Below, piece by piece: positions 27,291 to 36,457 of a DNA stretch of 64,000 nucleotides (its first letter is position 1; every line of letters begins with the position of its first letter). The notes beneath the pieces were generated by a model. It saw only the letters and a list, made by a program, of their open reading frames with translations. It was not told where the DNA came from and did not search any database. Origin of the DNA: Porphyromonadaceae bacterium FC4 (GTDB lineage Bacteria; Bacteroidota; Bacteroidia; Bacteroidales; Porphyromonadaceae); NCBI GenBank assembly GCA_900120395.1, contig LT635553.1, positions 297,988-361,987 on the forward strand. Direction: 5' to 3'. Both the position numbers and the translations under genes were made by a program.

Positions 27291-27381
27291 AAAAGTTTCC
27301 TACTGGAAAGAGATCGCTTCTATCCGTGAAACCATTTTCTTTCCTACTGGAAACATTCCGCTTCTATCCGTCAAATTTTTT
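27291..27381 (+). repeat. 91-bp dispersed intergenic repeat, copy D
   Basis: Two units with TTTCCTACTGGAAA; the first unit reads CTATCCGTGAAA and the second CTATCCGTCAAA. On the minus strand it is upstream of and codirectional with the SusC gene at 26721, with the second palindrome array between. Confidence 0.9.
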
Positions 27382-27460
27382 GCCCGTCTCCGAAGTGCAA
27401 AGAAACTATTGGGTCAATCTTGTCTGACCATCCTAAGTACCTCAAGTCTATTTCATCAAG

Positions 27461-27511
27461 AAAAGATCAGCCCGTAGGGAAAGTATGCTTCTCTACGGGC
27501 TGATCTTTTTT
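27461..27511 (-). terminator. Terminator of the GH16 locus
   Basis: AAGATCAGCCCGTAG pairs with CTACGGGCTGATCTT around a short loop, with T-runs on both strands. It lies 53 bp past the GH16 stop and could also stop transcription from the plus strand. Confidence 0.85.
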
Positions 27512-27563
27512 GTCACCGGTGCGTGTCTCAGATGTTTGTTAGGTGACCGTCTCTTTTTATCCC

Positions 27564-28673
27564 TTACTGTTCCTTGGGCTCGTAGTACTTTACCCAGTCG
27601 ATCTCTAGCTCTACAGGGAGCTGTGACGGGTCTACTGACCCTACCCAGTTACCTCCAAGCTGTGCACTAAGGATGAGGTAAAACTCCTGCTCATCAAAAG
27701 GAAACTGTCCTGCGACTGCAGGAGTGACCTTAGGGTAGCGGAGAGTGACAATGTCGTTCACTCGGACGATCACCTCTCCATCCACCACTTCCACGCTGTA
27801 TACGTTAAATTCATCTAAGTTGATTCTGCTAGTACTGTGGCTGGGCGGATTGGTCTTGTTTCCCTTGGTGTAGGTATAGTCGGTATGTATGGTATGGTAG
27901 AGGATGGGGTCGTGGTTGAGATGCTCCATGATGTCAATCTCGCCTCTGTCAGGCCACTTTCCTTCCTTGCCCATCATCCAGATTGCAGGCCAGAAACCCT
28001 GTCCTGAGCTAAACTTTGCTCTCACGGCTACTTTTCCCAGCTTGAAGTTCTTCTTTTGCATCGTCCAGATACCGCCGGTTAGGTACGGTGAGGGGTCGGT
28101 GGAGTCGTTGTTCTTGATGCCACGTAGCTTCAGCACTCCATCCTTGAGCTGATAGAGCTCATCGGCATCAGACATGGTGTTGCACCAGTCCGGAGTACTT
28201 CGGGGAGTCTTGCTCCAAGTGGTCCAGTCGATCTGATCTCCATCAAAGTCATCAGACCACACGAGTCTCCAGGGTGAGTCCTCATCAGGTATATCGCCTC
28301 TCTTTGTACCCTTGTAATCAGTGAGGATGAGCTGATAGTCCACTTTGCTGTTGCCTCTGTTGAGTGTGAATAGCTGCCGGTCGGGGAGCTTGCCCAGAAG
28401 GCTTGTAGGAGCCGGTAGTATCTCTGTCTTATCCGGGCAGACGAAAGCAATGTCCGTGACGTCGCTCCCATACTGTATCCCACCGACTGTGATGGTATGC
28501 AGCCGGTGATCGATATAGCCATGGTAGTTTTTCCCATAAGCCTGGAGGATAACATCCCTGACGGGCTGGTCGCTTAGGCTTGGGTTTCCTGTCCTTTGGG
28601 GGTTGCAGCCCTGGGCTGCGAACATCGTGCTGATAGCTATGATCAGGGTGATATAGAGTTTGTTGTAGATCAT
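27564..28673 (-). CDS. GH16 family endo-glycanase lipoprotein
   Basis: A 369-residue lipoprotein (MFAAQGC, Cys23). Residues about 35-122 look like an Ig-like surface domain common in glycan-binding proteins of this phylum. The GH16 domain starts near WRLVWSDDFDG (136-146) and holds the retaining catalytic motif GEIDIMEHL: Glu245 nucleophile, Asp247, Glu250 acid/base. GH16 members cut beta-1,3/1,4-glucans (laminarin, lichenan) or beta-galactans; the five-residue ExDxxE spacing is that of the beta-bulge laminarinase type. It is the last gene of the six-gene minus-strand locus and probably cuts polysaccharide at the cell surface for the two SusCD systems. The substrate is inferred. Confidence 0.9.
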   Translation of the reverse strand: MIYNKLYITLIIAISTMFAAQGCNPQRTGNPSLSDQPVRDVILQAYGKNYHGYIDHRLHTITVGGIQYGSDVTDIAFVCPDKTEILPAPTSLLGKLPDRQLFTLNRGNSKVDYQLILTDYKGTKRGDIPDEDSPWRLVWSDDFDGDQIDWTTWSKTPRSTPDWCNTMSDADELYQLKDGVLKLRGIKNNDSTDPSPYLTGGIWTMQKKNFKLGKVAVRAKFSSGQGFWPAIWMMGKEGKWPDRGEIDIMEHLNHDPILYHTIHTDYTYTKGNKTNPPSHSTSRINLDEFNVYSVEVVDGEVIVRVNDIVTLRYPKVTPAVAGQFPFDEQEFYLILSAQLGGNWVGSVDPSQLPVELEIDWVKYYEPKEQ

Positions 28674-28700
28674 ACCATTGTTTGATTTTGTTTCTTTTGT

Positions 28701-30137
28701 TTATTCATCTCCCCACTTGATGGGTGCACTGTACTCGTAGTAGTCGAATATAGCGGTACCATTGTTAGCACCCATGATGATGCTGAAGGGAGTCTCTGGA
28801 TCCATGCCAAAGGCTTCCATCTTTTGGATGGATTCACCGTTGAGGAAGTACTCTAGGTCTATCTTGCCCTTCTTGGTTCTTGACTTCGTGATGTTGACTG
28901 CAATGGTGTTGGGTTTCGTCGTGTCGAAGGCGACATTCTTACCTTGGCGCCATGGTCTGGGGTTGATAAATATCCGACCCTTTGCTCCCTCGAAGTGGAG
29001 CCTTAGCTCATTGCTACCCTGTATGATGAATACCTGGCTGTTGGTCTTGCCTACCGGCAGTACCCTAAACGCATAGTACCCGATCGGCATATTATCACGG
29101 ATGATGCGTGCGTTTCTGAAGCTTGCGTCATTGCCATTGACCACCTGTGGCTTGCCGCCTGAGAACGTCCTCCACTTGGCCAGCTCGGTCTCGTCCAGCT
29201 CTTGACGGCTTGGTGTGTTGTCATTAGCCTGCTTGATGACGATCTGCTTCTTGACCGGGGTAATGCCGGGTACAGCAGCAGTAGAGAGCTCAATCACTGC
29301 AGTACGTACAGCACTGCCTTCGTTTTTGGTGAAGTTGATGAGGAGCGGCTCGTTGTCGTTGTACTCTGTCTTTGCAAAGGTGTACCACTCCTGAGTGCTG
29401 TCTACCTTGCTGACTGTCCAGCGAGTGTTGGAGTGTACTGCCACGCTGACCTGCTGCTCGGTGTGATCGGTGCGCAGATAGGTGAGGTCAGGATCAAGCT
29501 GTACTCCCTTTTGGTGGATGGAGACGTTGACTTGCTCAACACCATGTCGGTCGTACAGAGTAAGTGTTCCAGAGCGTTGTTCGCCGAGATTTTCAGCGGC
29601 ATGTAGTGTGACCTCGCCATCAAGCTCGCCTTGGCTCTTGGAGATGATTTTTAGCCACTCTTCACCTGATGTTATCTTGGCACTCCATTTTTGGTTGCTC
29701 AGGACAGCTACGGTCTGTTCGCTCTCTTTCTCGGATAGAGCAGATGTTTCGTCAAATGAGGTGGTGAGGTAGGCAACCCCCTTCTGGAAAACGACTATCT
29801 TCTTGCCTACCCAGTAGTCACTCTTTATGGTTAGCGTATCTATCCGATCGTCAAGAGCGTTGTTGTCATGGTAGGCAATGGTGACATCGTAGAGCTCACC
29901 GGGAACACCGGTCTCCGGAGTGATGGTGACCCACTCCGGAGCTGTGTTGTACACCTCCCAAGGGTAGGTGGACTTGACCTGTATACTAAGTGGCTCCGGG
30001 TCTAGAGCAGCAAGTGAATAGGTGTCTTTAGCAAGGTACCTAAGGTCTACATACTTGACAGGCTCGTTGGGTGATTTGGTACAGGCTGCAAAAAACAGCA
30101 GTGACCAACCCAGGCAGAGTAGGATACGTGACTTCAT
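28701..30137 (-). CDS. BACON-domain surface glycan-binding lipoprotein
   Basis: A 478-residue lipoprotein (LFFAAC, Cys19). Three tandem BACON-like beta-sandwich domains cover roughly 38-120, 125-212 and 217-305; the PEWVTITPETG, EWLKIISKSQGE and EWYTFAKTEYNDNEP segments and the KIVVFQKG, VNVSIHQKG and QIVIKQAND strand ends mark them. Residues about 320-478 look like a laminin-G/concanavalin-like domain (GYYAFRVLPVG, RIFINPRPWRQG). No catalytic motif is visible, so it is probably the surface glycan-binding protein of the locus. It follows SusD by 58 bp and precedes GH16 by 27 bp. Confidence 0.8.
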   Translation of the reverse strand: MKSRILLCLGWSLLFFAACTKSPNEPVKYVDLRYLAKDTYSLAALDPEPLSIQVKSTYPWEVYNTAPEWVTITPETGVPGELYDVTIAYHDNNALDDRIDTLTIKSDYWVGKKIVVFQKGVAYLTTSFDETSALSEKESEQTVAVLSNQKWSAKITSGEEWLKIISKSQGELDGEVTLHAAENLGEQRSGTLTLYDRHGVEQVNVSIHQKGVQLDPDLTYLRTDHTEQQVSVAVHSNTRWTVSKVDSTQEWYTFAKTEYNDNEPLLINFTKNEGSAVRTAVIELSTAAVPGITPVKKQIVIKQANDNTPSRQELDETELAKWRTFSGGKPQVVNGNDASFRNARIIRDNMPIGYYAFRVLPVGKTNSQVFIIQGSNELRLHFEGAKGRIFINPRPWRQGKNVAFDTTKPNTIAVNITKSRTKKGKIDLEYFLNGESIQKMEAFGMDPETPFSIIMGANNGTAIFDYYEYSAPIKWGDE

Positions 30138-30195
30138 AGGAGTATTGATCTATTGTTTGGATTCGTTCTATTAGTAAGTGTTGGGCATCGTTTGT

Positions 30196-31899
30196 TTACC
30201 ACCCTTTGTTTTGAGGTGCCAGATTGGCATTTTTGTAGAGTTCGGATTGGGGGATCGGGTAGAGGTACATGCGGTCTTCCCACGTGCGAGTTTCTACTGC
30301 TTTTTTAGCATAGGAGTCCTGTCCCTGTGCGTCCCTCTTGATGTCTACGCCATAGATGTCCTTTTGAGTCTGACTACCGATCATCCATCTCCTGACATCC
30401 CAGAAACGGTGATCCTCAAACGCAAACTCTACACGGCACTCCTGCCTAATGGCTTTCAAAAACTGCTCCTTGTCCGTCATCTTTCGCTCAGGCATGTTGG
30501 CGTTTTTTCGAACCTGATTGAGTGCCCAGACCGCTGAGTGGGTAAAGGTGCCGTCTGTATAAAGAGGGTCACCAAACGCCTGGACCATTGCTTCTGCATA
30601 GGTGAGTAAAGTCTCAGCATACCGGTAGATCACCCAGTGGTGCTGGTTGGAAACGGTGTGGTCCGGCTTGAACGAGGTCGTCTCCTGAATGTATTTTCGT
30701 AGGAAGTAACCTGTGGCACTACCTCCCTCTATGAGGGGAGCGCTGTCTGCTCCTTGTGCGCTGAGGTCGATGGTAGACTCCTTGAACTTCATGCCATGGG
30801 CAAGCACAGTCTTCGCCAGACGCGGATCTCTATTGTGATACGGTCGCTGAGGGTCAAAGTCCGGGTCTGCACTCTCAAAACCATTTGCCCCTAGCGTGAC
30901 AGGGTAGCCGTTGATGGTCTCAAAGGCATCTACAAGATTCTGAGTAGGAAATACCGCTGTCGCCAGCTTGTCCTGGCGCTGTCCCTCGGTAAAACGGATT
31001 GGGAAGTTGCGTAGCTCAAAGTTGCTGTTGGTACCGTTCATGCGAAACAGGACCACTTCCTTTGAGGCAACGTTGTTGACCTTGTCGGCAGGGTCTAGGC
31101 TGTAGAGCCCTGTGTTGATAATGTCTAGTGCGGCTTGTGCGGCGTTGATCCACCTGGTTTTGTCATTGGTGGGGTTGTGCAGTGGGCTGGCTAGGTAGAG
31201 GAGTGCTCTGGACTTTACAGCCATGGCAAATCCTTTGGTGACTCTGCCGGTCTCGTTGTTGGGCTGACCGATATAGGTGTCAGGAAGTACCCTCATAGCG
31301 TCATCGCACTCAGAAACAATGAAGGCAATCACGTCCTCAAACTTTACTTTCTCCACCTCGTTGGCCTCCTTGGTGGAGAGCTTTTTGAGCGGCATGGGGA
31401 TGTCTCCGTAGCGCTTAGCCAGCTCAAAGAAGTAAAAGGCCCTCAGTACTCTTGCCTCGTAGGGAAAGAGCTCGAGCTTCTTCATCCACTGTTTGTAGCT
31501 AAGGTCGTGCTGGTAGCGGCTAAAGTCTGTGGTCTCAAAGCCGTCTAAAAACTCATTGGCAGCACGGACTCCATCGTACAGACCCCACTGGTCGTCTATA
31601 GTCCGGATTGCTGACCAGCTCCCTCGATTCATGTGCTGGATGCTACCGGAGGCATCGGCATACTCGGCATCGTCTGAGGCGGCATCCCGCATTGACCCTC
31701 CGACAGTCCCAAAGTCCTGCGGCATGTAGGAGTAGACCGTGGTCAACATCTGCTCGGTGCTTTCGAAGTATCTGTAGATGTTTTCCCGAGTGTTTAGCCC
31801 ATTGGTCTCGTCAAAGTCGAGGTAGTTGCAGGCAGTAAGGAAGCAGGTGATCATTAATAAAAATGACCGTAGTGTATTTTTAGTAATCATATTGTGCAT
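30196..31899 (-). CDS. SusD/RagB family surface lipoprotein (GH16 locus, second pair)
   Basis: A 567-residue lipoprotein (MITCFLTAC, Cys24, then NYLDFDETNG). It has the SusD opening ENIYRYFESTEQMLTTVYSYM, the helical central part and the C-terminal RQECRVEFAFEDHRFWDVRRWMIG typical of PF07980. It lies 16 bp after the short SusC and should form its lid. Start at 31899; an internal Met at position 4 is also possible. Confidence 0.92.
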   Translation of the reverse strand: MHNMITKNTLRSFLLMITCFLTACNYLDFDETNGLNTRENIYRYFESTEQMLTTVYSYMPQDFGTVGGSMRDAASDDAEYADASGSIQHMNRGSWSAIRTIDDQWGLYDGVRAANEFLDGFETTDFSRYQHDLSYKQWMKKLELFPYEARVLRAFYFFELAKRYGDIPMPLKKLSTKEANEVEKVKFEDVIAFIVSECDDAMRVLPDTYIGQPNNETGRVTKGFAMAVKSRALLYLASPLHNPTNDKTRWINAAQAALDIINTGLYSLDPADKVNNVASKEVVLFRMNGTNSNFELRNFPIRFTEGQRQDKLATAVFPTQNLVDAFETINGYPVTLGANGFESADPDFDPQRPYHNRDPRLAKTVLAHGMKFKESTIDLSAQGADSAPLIEGGSATGYFLRKYIQETTSFKPDHTVSNQHHWVIYRYAETLLTYAEAMVQAFGDPLYTDGTFTHSAVWALNQVRKNANMPERKMTDKEQFLKAIRQECRVEFAFEDHRFWDVRRWMIGSQTQKDIYGVDIKRDAQGQDSYAKKAVETRTWEDRMYLYPIPQSELYKNANLAPQNKGW

Positions 31900-31915
31900 C
31901 TGTCAGGTCCATCAT

Positions 31916-34675
31916 TTAGAAGTCCATATGTATACCTAACCATAGAGCAGTGGAAGAGGGGTATCCTCCGGCTATATGTTCAGGATCTACGGTCTTGAGT
32001 TTGTCTATCGATAGTAGGTCGGTGCCCTGTACATACACCTTTGCTGTGGTAAAGCTGAGTATTGACTCGGGTATGGTGTAGGAGAGCTTGACATTACGAA
32101 GCTTGAGGAATGAGCCATTACGATACCAAAGTGAATTGTTTCGGTAGTTGTTGGGGCTGGACTTTGTGGTCAGGCGTGGCATAGTGGCTCTATCTTGATC
32201 GTCGGGTGTCCAGGGGGTCTCACTCTGGAGATAGGAGTCGGAGATATTGCCATTGTCTACTAATGGCTTGTATAGTGGTGACCGGAGTAGGTTGACGGTG
32301 CGCCCAGCAAGACCCTGTAGATCCACGTCTAGGGCTATACCTCTGTAGTCCATCCTAAAACCAAATCCGTAATAAAACCTCGGACTGGTGGTGCCTGACA
32401 ACTTTACGACGTCAAGGTCATTGATCAGACCATCATTATTCTGATCCTTGTACATGATGTCTCCAGGCATCACATCGCTAAAGGTGTGTGTGGGACTGCT
32501 ATTGATCTGAGCCTGATCCCTGAAGAAACCCTCTACCTCGAGACCATATACCTGATTGACACGATTGCCCTTTCGGTAGAGATAGTCGTGTGGCTGGAAC
32601 TCTTGATTGTCATTGATCAGCTTGGAGTCTACATAGCTGCCGTTGGCGTAGAGGCTATACGCTAGGTCACCAACCGTGTCATGCCATTTTAGGGCTAAGT
32701 CAGCTCCATAGTACTCTTGGATGCCTTCATCGACTACGTTTACAGGAATACCGATGACCCTAGAGATGGTTCCCGGAGGAACAAGAATATGACTCCTCTT
32801 GGTGTAAAACCCTTCGGCTTTGATGTAGAGCCTATTACCCAGCAGGCCTGCTTCCAAGTCCGCCTGTGCCATCTGTTGGTGCTCCGCCATCAGGTTATGT
32901 GCAGGTAGTGGACCTTCGCCTTGCCCTGCTTTGAAGTCTACATTGTTGGTGAAGAAATAACCACCCCCTTCGCGTCGACCATAGCCCTGTAGGTATAGCT
33001 CATGGCTGAGATTTCCATCCCACCCTGCCGTACCATAGGATGCAGAAAGGGCTAAGTGGTCAAGAAACCTCTGCTCTGCCATAAAGGCTTCGTTGGAGAT
33101 GTTCCATGTGGCAGAAAGTGCAGGATACAGAAGAAAGCGATTCTTCTTTGATAGAAACGCAGTGCCGGAATAGCTGAGGACTCCGCTGAACAAGTATCTG
33201 TCGTCATAGCCGTAGTTGATAGTTCCGATAATCGCTTGGTTCTTTGTACTGGTGTTGCGATTATTCCGGATCATGGACTGCTGGCTGTACGTGACTGAGG
33301 TAGAGAACTCATGGAGGTCGTCGAATACCCGGTGGTACTGTATGCCTCCTCGGAGAGCAGCTCGCATGAGGAGGGAGGAGAAGTCTTGACTGTGTCCCAA
33401 AACCTCAGAGTCTTTTCCATAGATGACGGGGTCACTTACTACTGTTTTCCGGTCTGAGAGTAGCTGAGGACGGAGCTCTTTGTATCTGTACTGCTTTATA
33501 TTAGCATCAAACATGCTGCCGCTGTTGTCAAATGAGATAGCAAGGTTTGCACTCAGTCCGTCTACCAGCTGGCTGAAGTCTTGAGTAAAGCCCAGGTCGG
33601 CAAGGAGTGTACCTATGGTGGTCTTGTGAGATCCTGTAGCACATAGTAGAGCAATCGGGTTATTGGCACCATATACGCTGCTACCGCCCCAGATGCCATC
33701 AGCATGCCTTATGGGAAATGCAGCAGATGGGGTATTGTAGATAGCGTTGAATATACTGCCGTGTCGTGCTCTATTGACCTCAGCGATTTTACCCATCAGA
33801 CCTACTTTGAAGAAAGTAGAAGAGGTGAGGTTGACATCTAGGTTAGCTCTCAGGCTAAGCTGGGTATCGGTTTGACTAGAGTTGTACCGATCATCTTCTT
33901 TGTTTTGGATGAGAAATCCTCGGTCGTAAATGTAGTTGAGTACGGAGTAAAAGCGGAATCTCTCCGATCCTCCTCGTACAGAGACGGTCCCATTGTGGGT
34001 GGTCGCCAGAGTATTTAGCGACTCATTCCACCAGTTAACGTTAGGGTAAGCGTAGGGGAGATGCCCATCTCTAAAAGCATTGATCTCGTTGTCGGTGTAC
34101 CGTTTGGGTAGGCCATCAAGTGCGAGTGCTTGGTTGAGGTGTGTAGCATAGGTCGCAGCGTCAGAGAACCGGGGGCTTCTGTTCTGAAAGTGGAGCCCCG
34201 AGCTGTAGTTTGCTGATACTCGGAGATGGTGTATCGCTCCGCGCTTGGTTGTGATAGAGACCACTCCATTAGCCCCTCTGATTCCAAAGAGAGCGATACT
34301 AGCAGCGTCTTTGAGCACAGCTACGGACTCGATCTCTGAAGTAGTGAGATCCTCCAGACTCCTCTCAAAGCCATCCACTAGTACGATGGGGGCTTGACCG
34401 TGTATGTTCAAGCTACCCATCCCACTGCTGGCAAAGCCACTACCCTCGTACACATTCAGTCCGGCAATCTTTCCATACAAAGACTTAGTCACGTCCATAC
34501 TGGGGGACAAACTGGTGTCCGAGAGAACGAGAGTATCAATCCTCTCCGATCTTTTATGGGGCGTATTGTCATCCGTCAAAATACTCGAGACCGTGTTCAC
34601 CTCTTGCGCATTAAGAGCGACAAGTGTGACCAATAGCGAGAGTACTGTGTATATATATTTTCTGCTCATAGTCAT
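31916..34675 (-). CDS. SusC/RagA family transporter lacking the N-terminal regulatory domain
   Basis: About 919 residues: signal peptide to about residue 23 (LVALNA), then only some 55 residues before the plug domain (SLYGKIAGLNVYEGSGF, VAVLKDAASIALFGIRGANGVVSITTKRG) and the barrel ending WLGIHMDF. Unlike the other four SusC proteins here (1037-1117 residues), it lacks the carboxypeptidase-like beta-sandwich and the DEVVVVGYG segment. The SusD stop and this start share bases (TAATG on the minus strand), indicating coupled translation; starts at 34681 or 34669 are also possible. It lies between two SusD genes in the GH16 locus. Confidence 0.88.
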   Translation of the reverse strand: MTMSRKYIYTVLSLLVTLVALNAQEVNTVSSILTDDNTPHKRSERIDTLVLSDTSLSPSMDVTKSLYGKIAGLNVYEGSGFASSGMGSLNIHGQAPIVLVDGFERSLEDLTTSEIESVAVLKDAASIALFGIRGANGVVSITTKRGAIHHLRVSANYSSGLHFQNRSPRFSDAATYATHLNQALALDGLPKRYTDNEINAFRDGHLPYAYPNVNWWNESLNTLATTHNGTVSVRGGSERFRFYSVLNYIYDRGFLIQNKEDDRYNSSQTDTQLSLRANLDVNLTSSTFFKVGLMGKIAEVNRARHGSIFNAIYNTPSAAFPIRHADGIWGGSSVYGANNPIALLCATGSHKTTIGTLLADLGFTQDFSQLVDGLSANLAISFDNSGSMFDANIKQYRYKELRPQLLSDRKTVVSDPVIYGKDSEVLGHSQDFSSLLMRAALRGGIQYHRVFDDLHEFSTSVTYSQQSMIRNNRNTSTKNQAIIGTINYGYDDRYLFSGVLSYSGTAFLSKKNRFLLYPALSATWNISNEAFMAEQRFLDHLALSASYGTAGWDGNLSHELYLQGYGRREGGGYFFTNNVDFKAGQGEGPLPAHNLMAEHQQMAQADLEAGLLGNRLYIKAEGFYTKRSHILVPPGTISRVIGIPVNVVDEGIQEYYGADLALKWHDTVGDLAYSLYANGSYVDSKLINDNQEFQPHDYLYRKGNRVNQVYGLEVEGFFRDQAQINSSPTHTFSDVMPGDIMYKDQNNDGLINDLDVVKLSGTTSPRFYYGFGFRMDYRGIALDVDLQGLAGRTVNLLRSPLYKPLVDNGNISDSYLQSETPWTPDDQDRATMPRLTTKSSPNNYRNNSLWYRNGSFLKLRNVKLSYTIPESILSFTTAKVYVQGTDLLSIDKLKTVDPEHIAGGYPSSTALWLGIHMDF

Positions 34676-36441
34676 TACCATCCAGGGTTCTGTATCATAC
34701 CATATTTCTTATTGATCTCATCCTGTGGAATCGGTGCTAGATACCACTTCGCATCCCAGTTTTTTGCCCAGTTGCGCTCATTTAGCTTGAAGGGCGTGTA
34801 CGTAAAAGATGTGGGGCTGGCATGGTTGTCTGCCCTAGACAGGAGTCCATAGAGTGTCTTGGTAAAGTCATCCTTGCGTCCCCATCTTACAAGGTCAAAC
34901 CACCTTACCTCCTCATACCCAAACTCCAGAGCTCTTTCGTGAAGGACTGCTGCTCTAAAAGTCTCTTTGCTCAATCCTGGTGCAAGGTCAGGGAGCCCTA
35001 CTCGGTGCCTGATCTTATTCACCATTTCGTAGGCTATTGCGTCAGGACCACCATTCACTTCATTGATAGCCTCTGCGTAGCTGAGCATGACTTCCGGCAG
35101 ACGCATATAGGGCCAGTGTGCAGGTTTATTTGCTCGGTCGCTATTCTCCCTGTAGATAAACTTCATCATGCCAAACCCCGATGTTGGTCTGTAGTTGGGG
35201 TGGTTCACATAGACCGGTGCGTAGTTGCCATTGAACCATCGGTCACCCGGGACTACTACCGTCTCATACAGCCTGGGGTCTCTGTTGGGCTCTCCGTTGG
35301 TGAAGAATGGATCTTTTGCCGGGTTGCTCCAGTCAAAGTCCTCCGGAAAATCGGTGCCGTCAGCCCAAGAGAACATATTGACATAGTTCAGTGTAGGGCC
35401 GGAGTAATAGCGTTGGCTATATAGATCATTATGTGTATTTACTGCGTTGTACCCACGTCGGGTAGAGATCAAGACTTCGGAGCTCTCTCGGTCACTGTAT
35501 GCCGACCTAAAGGCGAGTTGGCGTGCGAGTGCCGTCTCTTCTGTAGGCATCACAAGCTGGTACACTCCGCGTCGGTTGAGTTCGTTAAAGAACGCTTTGG
35601 CAGCATCTATTACCTTGGTCCATCGCTCCTTTTGGTAGGATGGATACCTCGTGTATTCATCAGCATTGGGGTGCCAAGGCGTGTCGGAGTTGAAGGTCGG
35701 ACTTGCTGCAAATAGCAGCACGCGTACCTTGAGTGCCATTATTCCTGCCTTGGTGAGCCTACCATTGTCTACACTAGAGTACTCCCATGGTAGATCTGCT
35801 GCAGCCTCATCCAGTAGAGCCACGATGTGATCCACAGTCTCGCCAAAGGTCAGGCGGGGGAACTGTAGCTCCTCGTTTGGCTGGATAGCGTGGTCGATCC
35901 AAGGTAGTCCGCCGATATACCTCAGCATCTCGGCATAGGAGAGAGCAACTATCGCCTTAGCTTCTGCTTTCTTCACCCGCTTTTGGTCATCGGTCAAGTC
36001 CGGTACGCGGTCGATATTTTCGAGATAAAAGTAGGCGTAGCGTATTGCGTTGTACTCATTTTCGTCCCCAAATCGGTACGCTTCAGAGCCTTTCTGCTGG
36101 TTGTTTACATTGGCACTAAGTGCACCATTGTAGTAGAGGTTTATCGGTCCGTCGCTGATGTTGTCCCTAAAGCTTTGCTGTAGGTCTGTGATGCTCTCTA
36201 GGGTATTGACCCCCAGCTTATTGTTGGCGCCCGGTCCGGTAGGTATACCGTAGGGCAGATAGGTGTAGGCTTTGGTCAGTACCTTCTCAGCATTTACAGC
36301 AGAGCTAAACATCTTCTCTAGATCTGCACCGGAGCTCTCAGGCTGACTGCCCAAAAACTTATCTCCAAAGCGGATATCGCTACAGGAGGTGGTGTATAGT
36401 ATGCTTAGTATGGTGAGCAGTAATGTCGTTATTCGTTTCAT
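34675..36441 (-). CDS. SusD/RagB family surface lipoprotein (GH16 locus, first pair)
   Basis: A 588-residue lipoprotein (ILSILYTTSC, Cys20). SusD signatures include MFSSAVNAEKVLTKAYTYLPYGIP, the TPR-rich middle, and LHERALEFGYEEVRWFDLVRWGRKDDF near the C-terminus, closing with AKWYLAPIPQDEINKKYG. The partner SusC ends 16 bp upstream. Its stop overlaps the start of the short SusC, tying the two SusCD pairs into one transcript. Confidence 0.93.
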   Translation of the reverse strand: MKRITTLLLTILSILYTTSCSDIRFGDKFLGSQPESSGADLEKMFSSAVNAEKVLTKAYTYLPYGIPTGPGANNKLGVNTLESITDLQQSFRDNISDGPINLYYNGALSANVNNQQKGSEAYRFGDENEYNAIRYAYFYLENIDRVPDLTDDQKRVKKAEAKAIVALSYAEMLRYIGGLPWIDHAIQPNEELQFPRLTFGETVDHIVALLDEAAADLPWEYSSVDNGRLTKAGIMALKVRVLLFAASPTFNSDTPWHPNADEYTRYPSYQKERWTKVIDAAKAFFNELNRRGVYQLVMPTEETALARQLAFRSAYSDRESSEVLISTRRGYNAVNTHNDLYSQRYYSGPTLNYVNMFSWADGTDFPEDFDWSNPAKDPFFTNGEPNRDPRLYETVVVPGDRWFNGNYAPVYVNHPNYRPTSGFGMMKFIYRENSDRANKPAHWPYMRLPEVMLSYAEAINEVNGGPDAIAYEMVNKIRHRVGLPDLAPGLSKETFRAAVLHERALEFGYEEVRWFDLVRWGRKDDFTKTLYGLLSRADNHASPTSFTYTPFKLNERNWAKNWDAKWYLAPIPQDEINKKYGMIQNPGW

Positions 36442-36457
36442 GCTGCAAGTTGTTGTC

